Source: an uncultured Oscillospiraceae bacterium (GTDB lineage Bacteria; Bacillota; Clostridia; Oscillospirales; Acutalibacteraceae). From it: DNA of 19,865 bases. The DNA lies in the NCBI GenBank assembly GCA_900543795.1, contig UQSH01000033.1, positions 1-19,865 on the forward strand, in the 5' to 3' direction. The position numbers were made by a program, and so were the translations under genes. The notes under the pieces were generated by a model. It did not search any database and was not told the DNA's origin. It saw only the letters and a program-made list of their open reading frames with translations. The stretch's first letter is position 1; the number at the start of each line of letters is the position of its first letter. Positions 7,938 to 15,194 of this stretch are shown here, piece after piece.

Positions 7938-8849
7938 CTATTTTAAATTATCGTTTTGAAGCATTTTTTCGATTTCTTCCCTTGCTGCAAGGCTTGTTGA
8001 AAATGCAGTTGCATTACCGCAGGCGGAGCCTAATTTTAATGCGTAGGCATAGTCCTTTGTTTTGGAGTAGCCGGCGATAAATCCTGCCACCATTGAATCA
8101 CCGCAGCCAACAGAGCTTATGATTTTTCCGGGCACATTACCCATAGTGTGAATGTTGCCGTTTTCATCAAGTAATGCGGCGCCGTCCTTTCCTCTTGAAA
8201 CAAGAACGTTTCTTGCTCCCATATCCTGCAGCATTTTGCCGTATTTCTTGATGTCGTCAAGGGTTTTTATTTCCGTTGAAAAAATTTCTCCAAGCTCGTG
8301 ATGATTCGGCTTAATCATAAACGGCTTATACTTTAAAACATTTTTAAGCAGGTTGCCTGTTGCGTCAACAACAAAATTTATCCCCTTGCCGCTTAATTTA
8401 TCAAGTATTTTTTCATAAATGTTATCCGGCAGGGTTTTTGGTATTGAGCCTGCAAGCACAAGGCAATCGCCCTCCTTCAGCTTTTCAAGCTTTTCAAAAA
8501 GAGCCTTGATATCATCCTTCGAAATTTCAGGTCCGCAGGCATTAATATCAATTTCTCTGTCGGATTTAATTTTTACATTTATTCTTGTGTAACCGCTTTT
8601 TAGATACACAAAATCACTTTCAATATTGTCTGCATTTAGCATATCCTCAAGCTGATGCCCCGAAAAGCCTGCCAAAAAGCCCAAAGCCTTGTTTTTTACC
8701 CCTAATCGAGTAAGAATTACGGAAACATTAATACCCTTTCCTCCGTAAAAAAGCTGTTCCTTTTCGGTGCGATTAATATCGCTTGATTGTAATTCGCTGA
8801 CATACATAAGATAGTCAAGTGCAGGGTTGAATGTAACAGTGTAAATCAT
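7938..8849 (-). CDS. fruK: 1-phosphofructokinase (PfkB/ribokinase family)
   Basis: Phosphorylates fructose-1-phosphate to fructose-1,6-bisphosphate with ATP, in the cytosol. 303 aa from the ATG at 8849; a TTG three bases upstream is possible, but the ATG shares a TGATG overlap with the fruR stop, which indicates translational coupling, and GAGGTGG precedes it. TVTFNPALDY (4-13) is the family's opening, GGKGINVS (36-43) the PfkB signature 1, and GCGDSMVAGF (248-257) carries the catalytic base D251. NACGPEIS and SGSIPK-like AGSIPKTLPD match 1-phosphofructokinase rather than tagatose-6-phosphate kinase, though LacC cannot be separated with certainty on sequence alone. FruA as partner settles the assignment. 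Confidence 0.94.
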   Translation of the reverse strand: MIYTVTFNPALDYLMYVSELQSSDINRTEKEQLFYGGKGINVSVILTRLGVKNKALGFLAGFSGHQLEDMLNADNIESDFVYLKSGYTRINVKIKSDREIDINACGPEISKDDIKALFEKLEKLKEGDCLVLAGSIPKTLPDNIYEKILDKLSGKGINFVVDATGNLLKNVLKYKPFMIKPNHHELGEIFSTEIKTLDDIKKYGKMLQDMGARNVLVSRGKDGAALLDENGNIHTMGNVPGKIISSVGCGDSMVAGFIAGYSKTKDYAYALKLGSACGNATAFSTSLAAREEIEKMLQNDNLK

Positions 8850-9595
8850 CAAACCACCTCTTTTACAACTGTTCGTTTTGCAATTTTATTATTGTTGCAT
8901 TTGTCGGTAACAATACATGCAGAATCAATAGAAGCAAAGGTTACCGCACTAACCTTGTCGAATTTCGAAGAATCGGCAAGTATATATGAAATAAAGCTTC
9001 TTTCAATGGCAACCGCTTTAAGCATTGCTTCCTCTGTGTCGGGTGTTGTAAAGCCCTGCTTTTCGCTTATGCCGTTTGTTCCGATAAACGCCTTGGTAAA
9101 GGAATATTTTTGCAAATTTGTTGCAGCCACAAGACCGATGATAGCCTCTGTTGATTGTTTAAGCTGGCCGCCTAAAACTATTGTTTTGCAGCCGTTTTTT
9201 GCCAGCTGCTTTGCGTGGTCAACTCCGTTTGTAACAAAGGTTGCCTTTGAGCCCTTAAGATGAGCCGTCATCAGCAGGGTAGAGGTTCCTGCGTCAATGA
9301 ACACAAAATCATCGTCCTGTATTTGACTTGCGGCATACTCGGCAATTTTAATTTTTTCCTCCGTATGCTTCGTCAGCTTTTCCTCAATATTATCCTCAAA
9401 TCTAACAAATTCCTGATTAAGTGCAGTTGCGCCTCCGTGCACCTTGTTGAGCTTGCCCTCGCTTGCAAGAGATGTTAAATCGCGTCTGATTGTTGACTCG
9501 CTTGCGGAAAGTATCTCTGTCAGCCTTGATACTGTTACCGAGCCCTGCTCGTTCAGGATGGATAATATTTTTGATTGTCTGTCTTGGGTAAGCAT
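8849..9595 (-). CDS. fruR: DeoR-family transcriptional regulator of the fructose operon
   Basis: 248 aa. An N-terminal DeoR winged helix-turn-helix (about 4-57: RQSKILSILNEQGSV, then STIRRDLTSLASEGKL and HGGA) is followed by a DeoR-type sugar-phosphate sensor domain with DAGTST, TNGVDHA, LGGQ, GTNGIS and LADSSKFD. Family members of this kind sense fructose-1-phosphate or fructose-1,6-bisphosphate; which one applies here is not visible. I chose the second ATG (9595) because AGGAG (9605-9609) is 9 nt from it, but only 3 nt from the first ATG at 9601. First gene of the operon, coupled to fruK by TGATG; it probably controls its own promoter through the repeats at 9681-9700. Confidence 0.93.
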   Translation of the reverse strand: MLTQDRQSKILSILNEQGSVTVSRLTEILSASESTIRRDLTSLASEGKLNKVHGGATALNQEFVRFEDNIEEKLTKHTEEKIKIAEYAASQIQDDDFVFIDAGTSTLLMTAHLKGSKATFVTNGVDHAKQLAKNGCKTIVLGGQLKQSTEAIIGLVAATNLQKYSFTKAFIGTNGISEKQGFTTPDTEEAMLKAVAIERSFISYILADSSKFDKVSAVTFASIDSACIVTDKCNNNKIAKRTVVKEVV

Positions 9596-9661
9596 ATGCA
9601 TCTGCTCCTAAAACCTCAAATTCGCAAATTTTACGGATTGCTCTGTTTCCTTTGCAATGTC

Positions 9662-9691
9662 ATTATACCAAAATAATTCAAAAACAGTCAA
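9662..9691 (-). promoter_or_regulatory. Promoter of the fru-pts operon (extended -10)
   Basis: Minus-strand TTGACT (9686-9691), 18-nt spacer, perfect TATAAT (9662-9667) preceded by TGG, an extended -10. This gives a leader of about 60 nt before fruR. I found no convincing cre site in it. Confidence 0.85.
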
Positions 9692-9700
9692 TAACAGTCA
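9681..9700 (-). promoter_or_regulatory. Tandem 10-bp repeat over the fru -35, candidate FruR operator
   Basis: Minus strand reads TGACTGTTAT directly followed by TGACTGTTTT, exactly one helical turn apart and overlapping the -35. DeoR-type regulators commonly use directly repeated half-sites, so this is the best operator candidate. A perfect inverted repeat CAGTA-N4-TACTG at 9719-9732 lies 19 bp further upstream and may be a second element. Confidence 0.5.
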
Positions 9701-9732
9701 GCGAAATTCGTTGTTATGCAGTAAAAATACTG

Positions 9733-9992
9733 TTAAGCTTTGTGCGTTATGTATATGAATTGGGCACGATATGACCGATAATGAATGAAATGCTTGAAAC
9801 TATCAAGAAAATCAGTCAAATAAATAATGGAAAATAAGAAGTCCTGCTCCTGATATTGTTGATTATATGAAAAAATTTTTATATATAAATGCAGTTAAAA
9901 TTCGGTATATAGATAGTTATTTTTAAGTTGTAACGGATAAAAGTATATGATAATATATTTCCGTAAAAACCGTTTATTATAAAGGTGAAGAT
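9733..9992. other. Gene-free stretch between the fru promoter and a pseudogene
   Basis: AT-rich with no credible coding frame. A very short rightward frame at 9781-9837 (MNEMLETIKKISQINNGK) has no ribosome binding site and may be residue of a lost gene. No terminator or strong repeat is seen. Confidence 0.4.
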
Positions 9993-10224
9993 ATGAAAAT
10001 AGATAGGCAGATTTTAATTCAGGGCAAAATTTTAAGAGCAATAAGTCCTCTCGGAAGCGAAAAGGTGCAGCAGGCTGAATGAAGCAGGCGTTAAGGCGGA
10101 TTTGAATATATACAACGGCGGTTATCACGCATTCGATATGATGGCACCCTATGCAAAAATCAGTAAGGATGCCTATTCGTTTTTATTAAAAAAGCTTAAC
10201 GAGTATAAAAATGATTTAATATAA
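9993..10224 (+). pseudogene. Internally deleted alpha/beta-hydrolase (esterase/lipase-like) remnant
   Basis: An intact-looking gene start (AAGGTGAAG then ATG at 9993) encodes MKIDRQILIQGKILRAISPL and stops at TGA 10080-10082. In another frame, from about 10075 to 10224, the DNA encodes LNEAGVKADLNIYNGGYHAF followed by DMMAPYAKISKDAYSFLLKK and ends in TAA. That second segment matches the C-terminus of HSL/Aes-type alpha/beta hydrolases: the 'aGv-a-l-iy-ggyHaFd' block carries the catalytic histidine. The nucleophile Ser and Asp regions are missing. Residues of both ends remain, about 80 codons of an enzyme normally near 300, so the simplest reading is one large internal deletion with a frame change. 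Not functional. Confidence 0.7.
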
Positions 10225-10333
10225 TTTCAGAAAACAAATATGAATTTATCTGAATAAAAAGATAAAAGCTTAAAAGCATTTCTCAAGCAAAAAAGCTATG
10301 ATATATGTTCGGGGCTAACCTGCAATAAAATAA

Positions 10334-10368
10334 AAGCACCCTTTGCCAAAAAAAGGCGAAGGGTGCTT
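10334..10368. terminator. Intrinsic terminator of the Nim-like gene
   Basis: AAGCACCCTTTGCC (10334-10347) pairs with GGCGAAGGGTGCTT (10355-10368), 14 bp with one G-T pair. On the leftward RNA it is followed by UUAUUUUAUU. It may also stop rightward read-through from the pseudogene side. Confidence 0.85.
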
Positions 10369-10429
10369 AAGCTTTTTATGAGGCGGTATAAGCCGTGCTG
10401 AAATCCAAAAATCGAATTTAATATGTTTT

Positions 10430-10897
10430 TTAATGCTCCTTGCAGGATAAGTTGCTTACGGAAAGCTTTAAAACCCTTGTCATATTTAAAGCCCTTTCGT
10501 CAAATTCCCATTGTGCCTTATTTGTGTAGTGAGCCATGATTCTTTGTAATCCGTAAATTTTCTCATCTTTGCCCGAAGCCTCACTTATTGCTCCTGTTCC
10601 CATAATGCTTTGATAAAGAAATGAAAAATCACATCCCGAATTTCCCTCTGCCAATTGGTGCTTCGTATCCATTTCAAAGGCCACCGCCGATTGCTTGGGG
10701 AGTAAATCTATCTTCCTGCCTTCATTTGCGCAATGAAAATAAAGGAATATTTGACCGTCAATGATGTCATAACCGAAATTCATGGGAATAATATAGGCTT
10801 CATTATTATCAACAAGTCCTAATCGGCAGCAATCACAATCAGCTATTATCTCCTTAATTTTAGAAAAATCGTTAACTTCTCTGTCTTTTCTTCTCAT
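10430..10897 (-). CDS. Pyridoxamine 5'-phosphate oxidase-fold flavin protein, Nim-like
   Basis: 155 aa, split-barrel flavin-binding family that includes NimA-type 5-nitroimidazole reductases and many uncharacterised gut proteins. Seen: MRRKDREVNDFSKIKEII, the typical family start; CRLGLVDNNEAYIIPMNFGY, the first strands; FLYFHCANEGRKIDLL, with the HxAxxGRKID block; AVAFEMDT; then SIMGTGAISEASGKDEKIYGL and the histidine in RIMAHYT. The start at 10897 has GGAG 9 nt upstream (10907-10910); an ATG at 10906 abuts that GGAG and is unlikely. Monocistronic, with its own promoter and terminator. Drug resistance cannot be inferred: most relatives are ordinary oxidoreductases or flavin proteins. Confidence 0.88.
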   Translation of the reverse strand: MRRKDREVNDFSKIKEIIADCDCCRLGLVDNNEAYIIPMNFGYDIIDGQIFLYFHCANEGRKIDLLPKQSAVAFEMDTKHQLAEGNSGCDFSFLYQSIMGTGAISEASGKDEKIYGLQRIMAHYTNKAQWEFDERALNMTRVLKLSVSNLSCKEH

Positions 10898-10921
10898 ATC
10901 AATCATCTCCGTTTTGTAATT

Positions 10922-10951
10922 ATTTTAAAATAATAAGTAATAAAATGTCAA
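10922..10951 (-). promoter_or_regulatory. Promoter of the Nim-like gene
   Basis: Minus-strand consensus TTGACA (10946-10951), 18-nt spacer, TAAAAT (10922-10927), ending 24 nt before the chosen start codon. Confidence 0.7.
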
Positions 10952-11042
10952 TACATTATAATCATAAAACGATGCCTGTTTTTTACCGCATAAGGTGTTG
11001 GCTACAAAGATTATTTTAAATATATTCAAGGTTATAAATATC

Positions 11043-11085
11043 AATAACACCCCTGTACCTTTTGATACAGAGGCGCAGTGTTATT
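11043..11085. other. Two-tier inverted repeat
   Basis: AATAACAC (11043-11050) pairs with GTGTTATT (11078-11085), and CTGTA (11053-11057) with TACAG (11066-11070) inside it. No U-tract on either side, so not an obvious terminator. Confidence 0.45.
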
Positions 11086-11170
11086 AAAGGCTATTCAGTT
11101 CTTCGTATATTTTGTTGAAAATCAGTTGGCTTGGATAATATCAATAATCAAGGAAATTGTTTCTCCTCTC

Positions 11171-11202
11171 AAAAACTGCCGTACGGTAGTGCGTCAGTTT
11201 TT
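11171..11202. terminator. Orphan bidirectional terminator-like hairpin
   Basis: AAAAACTG (11171-11178) pairs with CAGTTTTT (11195-11202); CGTAC and GTGCG (11180-11184, 11189-11193) extend the stem past one mismatch to a GGTA loop. A and T runs flank it on both strands, yet no gene ends here in either direction. Confidence 0.6.
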
Positions 11203-11327
11203 GTAATGGTTTGCATCTTTTTTCATAATATTGAGGAAAACAATACAAAAAATCAGTTTGTTCGCTTGAATTGTTTTTGTCGGATTTTAGCACATTATTT
11301 TCAATATGTTACTTTTATTAAATGTTA

Positions 11328-11363
11328 AAAAGCTGATTCCCATTAAATTGAGAATCAGCTTTT
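11328..11363. terminator. Terminator of oleate hydratase
   Basis: AAAAGCTGATTC (11328-11339) pairs perfectly with GAATCAGCTTTT (11352-11363), followed on the leftward RNA by UUUUUAACAUUU. It lies 78 nt past the ohyA stop codon. Confidence 0.88.
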
Positions 11364-11441
11364 AGGAAAAATACTATAAAATTATTATTAATAATTCGGG
11401 AGTAAATGAAAGATTATTCCTCTGCTGTTTGTATTTTTTTG

Positions 11442-13235
11442 TTACTCGATAAGACCGCTTTCTTTTAGAAGAATTTCAATATCCGTACCTTCAACCTTTT
11501 TAAGCAGAATTTTTACGAACTCCTTTTCCATAAGTGAAAGCTTAACATCGGTAATCGGTTTCTTATCAATAGCGTAGTAGCAGGCACGGAGAAGCTCACG
11601 AACATCATATTTACTGCCCCAAACCTCAGGAACACCGCGGTCAACATCAAGGAGAGTATAAACAGATTCCATACCGGTACGCATTGAATATTCTATCGTG
11701 AATATTGTGTCACGGGGAGTTTCTGCAAACTGACCGAGGAAAGCAAAGTTTACAGCGCCGTCAGGTACAACCTTTGGACGGTCCTCGTTCTTTCTCGGCT
11801 GGAAAAAGGCGTTAATGAATGGCATAAAGCAGGTTGTGGTGTTGCAGGCATTTTTTGCAAGGTCATCAATTTCTGCATCAGGAATACCGATATGATACAG
11901 CCACTCACGGCATACCTCTTCGCCTGTGCAGTCACGCATTGCCTTTTTAACATAATTACCTTCCTTGTTTGTGCTCAAAGCATAAAGCCAAATTAAAACA
12001 GTGTTTTTATCCTGTGACTTAAACTGAGGCTGACGGTTGATTGTCCACGACAGATACCAGTTATCCACACTGTCTTTAACAGTAACAATACCACCTGTGG
12101 TAACCTTTCCCTCGCGAGGATCCCTCTTGCAAATGTTGATTATGTGTTGAATAATTTCTTCGTTAGATGTTGCAACAGTAGCACTCATCCAGTTTGTTTC
12201 TTCAATATTGGTGCAGAAATTATCGGGATTACCGAACTCACTGTGCTCAGCCTGCTTTGCAATGTTTTTCCATAAATCCCATGACTCGCCTGTACCGTTT
12301 TTAACTTTTGTAAGGTCGGGAGCGTGTGTTTGGTCGCCGTAGCAGGAAGTGTCGGTGCAACAACCGTTTGTAATAAATACAAGGTCATCCTCAACTAAAT
12401 CTATTGTTTGCTCCTTGCCGTCTTTAATAAACACAATCTGCCTTGCAATCTTTTTGTCGCCTACGGTGTCGATAATAACATTTTTTACATCCATACCGTA
12501 CTCGATTGAAACGCCGTGGTTTTCAAGGTATTTTACCAGTGGCATAATCAGGCTTTCATACTGATTATACTTTGTGAAGCGAAGAGCGCTGAAATCAGGA
12601 AGTCCATCAATATGATGAACATAACGGCACAGATAACGTTTCATCTCAAGCGCACTTGACCAACGCTGAAATGCAAACATAGTCTGCCAGTAAAGCCAGA
12701 AATTTGTTGACCAGAATGAATCCGGCAGAACCTCCGAAATTTTCTTACCTTCAAGAGCCTTTTCAGGTGTAATAAACAACTGCGAAAGAGCCATTGCAGA
12801 TTCTTTATCAAGTCCGAATTTTTTATCTGTATGAGCGTCTTCTCCGCGGTTTACAGAGGCTCTGCACAGAGAATAGTTTGGATCGTGCTTGTTGAGCCAA
12901 TAGTACTCGTCAAGAACGGAAACCTCGGGATTATCCAAAGAAGGAACATCTCTGAACATATCCCACATAACTTCAAAATGGTTATCCATTTCTCTGCCGC
13001 CGCGCATATAAAAGCCTTTTGTAACATCCTTTCGTCCGTCACAGCTTCCGCCGGCAAGCTCTAACTTTTCAAGAAGGTGGATATGCTCACCCTTCATCTG
13101 ACCGTCACGCACCAGATAAAATGCTGCTGTAAGACCGGCAAGACCGGTGCCGATAATATATGCGGATTTTTTGTCAACATCCTTTGGCTTTTCGGGATGT
13201 GCAAAGGATTCATAAGTTCCTGCTGAATAATACAT
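11442..13235 (-). CDS. ohyA: Oleate hydratase (FAD-dependent fatty acid double-bond hydratase; MCRA family)
   Basis: Adds water to the cis-9 double bond of oleate, palmitoleate or linoleate to give 10-hydroxy fatty acids; FAD is structural. It acts at the membrane face and detoxifies unsaturated fatty acids. From the ATG at 13235 the protein is 597 aa and opens MYYSAGTYESFAHPEKP, the standard MCRA start. The dinucleotide motif GTGLAG is at 29-34, and RGGREMDNHFE places the catalytic glutamate at E82, the same number as in S. aureus OhyA as I remember it. Conserved blocks follow: PNYSLCR, FWLYWQTMFAFQRW, RFTKYNQYESL, GGIVTV, INRQPQF and the C-terminal AETPRDTIFTIEYSMRTGME. GGAG at 13245-13248 is 9 nt from this ATG; the in-frame ATGs at 13244 and 13271 are poorly spaced. 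Own promoter at 13270-13297. Confidence 0.96.
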   Translation of the reverse strand: MYYSAGTYESFAHPEKPKDVDKKSAYIIGTGLAGLTAAFYLVRDGQMKGEHIHLLEKLELAGGSCDGRKDVTKGFYMRGGREMDNHFEVMWDMFRDVPSLDNPEVSVLDEYYWLNKHDPNYSLCRASVNRGEDAHTDKKFGLDKESAMALSQLFITPEKALEGKKISEVLPDSFWSTNFWLYWQTMFAFQRWSSALEMKRYLCRYVHHIDGLPDFSALRFTKYNQYESLIMPLVKYLENHGVSIEYGMDVKNVIIDTVGDKKIARQIVFIKDGKEQTIDLVEDDLVFITNGCCTDTSCYGDQTHAPDLTKVKNGTGESWDLWKNIAKQAEHSEFGNPDNFCTNIEETNWMSATVATSNEEIIQHIINICKRDPREGKVTTGGIVTVKDSVDNWYLSWTINRQPQFKSQDKNTVLIWLYALSTNKEGNYVKKAMRDCTGEEVCREWLYHIGIPDAEIDDLAKNACNTTTCFMPFINAFFQPRKNEDRPKVVPDGAVNFAFLGQFAETPRDTIFTIEYSMRTGMESVYTLLDVDRGVPEVWGSKYDVRELLRACYYAIDKKPITDVKLSLMEKEFVKILLKKVEGTDIEILLKESGLIE

Positions 13236-13269
13236 AAAATTCATCTCCAAATTTTTATTTTGTAATTTC

Positions 13270-13297
13270 ATTATATTATTTTTTCGCAGGTTAACAA
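13270..13297 (-). promoter_or_regulatory. Promoter of oleate hydratase
   Basis: Minus-strand TTGTTA (13292-13297), 16-nt spacer, perfect TATAAT (13270-13275). It starts just below the tetR terminator, so ohyA is a separate transcription unit. Confidence 0.65.
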
Positions 13298-13310
13298 TAA
13301 ACAGAAAAAT

Positions 13311-13337
13311 GCCCGTGATAAAAAATTTATCACGGGC
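13311..13337 (-). terminator. Terminator of the TetR gene
   Basis: GCCCGTGATAAA (13311-13322) pairs with TTTATCACGGGC (13326-13337), a 12-bp stem with a 3-nt loop, followed on the leftward RNA by AUUUUUCUG. Confidence 0.88.
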
Positions 13338-13354
13338 AAAAAGATGTTAATATT

Positions 13355-13380
13355 TTTATCAAATATCATTTTTTGATAAA
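13355..13380. promoter_or_regulatory. Palindrome TTTATCAAA-N8-TTTGATAAA, candidate TetR operator
   Basis: Perfect 9-bp arms (13355-13363 and 13372-13380) separated by 8 bp. Arms and spacing are identical to the palindrome over the yhgE promoter (19287-19312). It overlaps the tetR stop codon and lies about 60 bp upstream of the ohyA -35. A role in ohyA control is inference. Confidence 0.5.
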
Positions 13381-13940
13381 GGTTTATCTATTCTGAATCT
13401 TTCAAGTGCATCTGTAAAGGTGTCCTGTATAACCAAAGCAAGCTTGCTGATAAGCTGTTCGGGGTTTTCTCTCATATCATTTTTAATCCAGTCAAGCATC
13501 AAGCCGACAAAAGCATAGGAATATACCGATGCAATAAATTCCTTGTCTTCCTGACGAACGGTCATATCAGCGGATTGTTCTTCCACAACTTTCAGCAAAA
13601 GATTATCAATAAGAGGTTTGAGATACCTTTCAACCTGTTCACGATCAACACAGCGGTAGACATTCATAATGAGCGGCTTATTTTCACGCACTGTATAGAA
13701 AATCTGAAGCATACCCTCCTGCCAGGTATCGTGCGTTTTGTTTTCTTTTATTACTTTATCGGCTTCCTGAAGGCAAGTCCACTCAGCAAGGTCATATATA
13801 TCTTTAAAATGATAATAAAAGGTCATTCGGTTAATACCGCAATCATCTGTAATATCATTGATAGTTATTTTGTTTAACGGTTTCTTTAATAGTAGATTTT
13901 TTAAAGATTGAGCTAAAGCCTTTTTTGTTATTTGAGACAT
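13359..13940 (-). CDS. TetR/AcrR family transcriptional regulator
   Basis: 193 aa from the ATG at 13940. The helix-turn-helix lies at about 24-46 (NKITINDITDDCGINRMTFY then YHFKDIYDL), a textbook TetR DNA-binding domain of the type seen in DhaS/TetR_C_8 regulators. The rest is a helical ligand and dimerisation domain without a recognisable ligand signature. The only Shine-Dalgarno-like match is a GGGGG run 6 nt before this ATG; the upstream ATG (13958) has none. It sits between DUF5692 and ohyA, each unit bounded by its own terminator. Its promoter carries TTGATAAAATTTTAA, 15 bp identical to part of the yhgE palindrome, so self-control and yhgE control are plausible. I infer a fatty-acid or membrane-stress ligand from neighbours only. 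Confidence 0.93.
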   Translation of the reverse strand: MSQITKKALAQSLKNLLLKKPLNKITINDITDDCGINRMTFYYHFKDIYDLAEWTCLQEADKVIKENKTHDTWQEGMLQIFYTVRENKPLIMNVYRCVDREQVERYLKPLIDNLLLKVVEEQSADMTVRQEDKEFIASVYSYAFVGLMLDWIKNDMRENPEQLISKLALVIQDTFTDALERFRIDKPLSKNDI

Positions 13941-13983
13941 AAAAAACCCCCGTTTCATTCACAAAATAATATTTACCAATTAC

Positions 13984-14012
13984 AATATAGCATATTTTTA
14001 AAATTTTATCAA
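13984..14012 (-). promoter_or_regulatory. tetR promoter with operator-like half-site
   Basis: Minus-strand TTGATA (14007-14012), 17-nt spacer, TATATT (13984-13989). The -35 lies in TTGATAAAATTTTAA (13998-14012), identical over 15 bp to 19280-19294 at the yhgE promoter; the second palindrome arm is missing here. Confidence 0.6.
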
Positions 14013-14037
14013 TGGAATTCATTTTCTGACAGACATA

Positions 14038-14072
14038 AAAAGACAGCTGACAAGAACCATCAGCTGCCTTTT
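14038..14072 (-). terminator. Terminator of the DUF5692-like gene
   Basis: On the leftward RNA AAAAGGCAGCTGA pairs with TCAGCTGTCUUUU (13 bp, one G-U), ending in a U run, 20 nt past the stop codon. Confidence 0.88.
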
Positions 14073-14092
14073 ATGTTATATAAATTTATGAA

Positions 14093-15157
14093 TTAAGCAA
14101 TTTCTCTGTTTGTCTCTGCTGCTCTGAGAAGGGCGTCCTTATAATTCTTTTGGTCTGTGAAGATTTCATTCTTATAAGGATTCTTCTTTTGTTCAACAGA
14201 ACGCTTGATAATAGCAGCGAGTATGCAAACATTAGCAACAAGTGCAATTATTGAAATAACTGCCTGTGCCTTTGGATTAGCGGCACCTACTGTTTCAGGA
14301 TTGATGCCCTGAACCATCATTGAGGTTGTGTAGCCCTCAGGATATACAGAGGAAAGCACTGAGAATTTGCTGTCGTCCAGAAATAGTGGGAATACCTGTG
14401 CATACATACACCAAAGAGCAAGGGTGTTGGCACGGTTTTGAATCCAGCCGCCTCTGTTCCAAAATGCGTTTGCAAAGGTTGGAGCAAGAAGAAGGGCAAG
14501 ACCGCAGTACCAAGTGTGCGACGGAAGATTATTATAGGTATATTCAAAGTTCCACAAATCGTATGCAAGAATATAGCACCAAGTCATATCCGGCCAAAGC
14601 ATATCATGCTTGTTCTTTGAGGTATATATACCCCACCAGCCTGTCATACAGAAAATGTTGATGATACCGGCAATACCGTTAAGCCAGTTCCACCAGCCGC
14701 CGTAAATCCAAACATTTTCACTGGACAGCCACCAGCCGCCTGTAAATCCGCCTTTAATAGCCGACTCAAAGTCAGATGCCACGGCAATAAGGATATTGAT
14801 TGCAACAATGGCAAAGGGAAATACCTTAAACCATTCCTTCTTGCCTATGCCCCATTTGTACTTAAGCATCATAAAGCCGATACAGCCTGCTGTTGCCGCA
14901 TAAAGCTTGGCATAATGGAACCAACCGTTCATATAAATATGAGTCTGGTTATTCAGTGCCCATTCTGCTCCTGCTTTTGCACCTATGGCAATAGCAATAA
15001 AGTAAACCGTCAACGCCGCCGGAAGAACAAAGAAACAGAAAATTCCGCCTGCCTTTGAACGGCGTGCAATCTCGTTAAAAATAACAAGACCTGCGAAAAC
15101 CAAAATCCAGCCAAGAAGCTGATAGAATGAGTTATCGCCATAAATATGGAATAACAT
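14093..15157 (-). CDS. Tryptophan-rich polytopic membrane protein, DUF5692-like
   Basis: 354 aa from the ATG at 15157, chosen because AGGAGG (15165-15170) is 7 nt upstream; the listed open frame extends 17 codons further without a ribosome site. About eight or nine hydrophobic helices: near 14-31, 37-59, 84-98, 112-128, 160-178, 193-206, 217-232, 246-260 and 298-318. There are 20 tryptophans, several doubled (GGWW at 140-143, GGWWNW at 153-158, TGWW at 172-175). The C-terminal 35 residues are charged and probably cytosolic. I believe this is the DUF5692 family, from memory of its opening FHIYGDNSFYQLLGWIL; no function is known to me. Neighbours (TetR, oleate hydratase, YhgE) suggest a membrane or lipid role, which is inference. 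Confidence 0.8.
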   Translation of the reverse strand: MLFHIYGDNSFYQLLGWILVFAGLVIFNEIARRSKAGGIFCFFVLPAALTVYFIAIAIGAKAGAEWALNNQTHIYMNGWFHYAKLYAATAGCIGFMMLKYKWGIGKKEWFKVFPFAIVAINILIAVASDFESAIKGGFTGGWWLSSENVWIYGGWWNWLNGIAGIINIFCMTGWWGIYTSKNKHDMLWPDMTWCYILAYDLWNFEYTYNNLPSHTWYCGLALLLAPTFANAFWNRGGWIQNRANTLALWCMYAQVFPLFLDDSKFSVLSSVYPEGYTTSMMVQGINPETVGAANPKAQAVISIIALVANVCILAAIIKRSVEQKKNPYKNEIFTDQKNYKDALLRAAETNREIA

Positions 15158-15194
15158 TTTATCCCCTCCTCTAAAATAATTTATCATCAAAGCA

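Larger units (their letters stand above)
10952..11327. other. Gene-poor stretch with two orphan hairpins
   Basis: No convincing gene. A rightward 65-codon frame (11131-11328) has no ribosome binding site and runs through a terminator-like hairpin, so I do not call it. Structures at 11043-11085 and 11171-11202 are listed separately. Confidence 0.5.

Noticed and set aside
9895..10128. Leftward 77-codon open frame
   Set aside because: Antisense to the esterase remnant, no ribosome binding site and unlikely composition.
10430..10897. Nitroimidazole resistance gene
   Set aside because: Nim-like fold only; this family is broad and the sequence does not show drug-specific features, so resistance is not claimed.
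11131..11328. Rightward 65-codon open frame
   Set aside because: No ribosome binding site, and the frame runs through a terminator-like hairpin whose AAAAACTG/CAGTTTTT arms supply part of the peptide. Better explained as non-coding.
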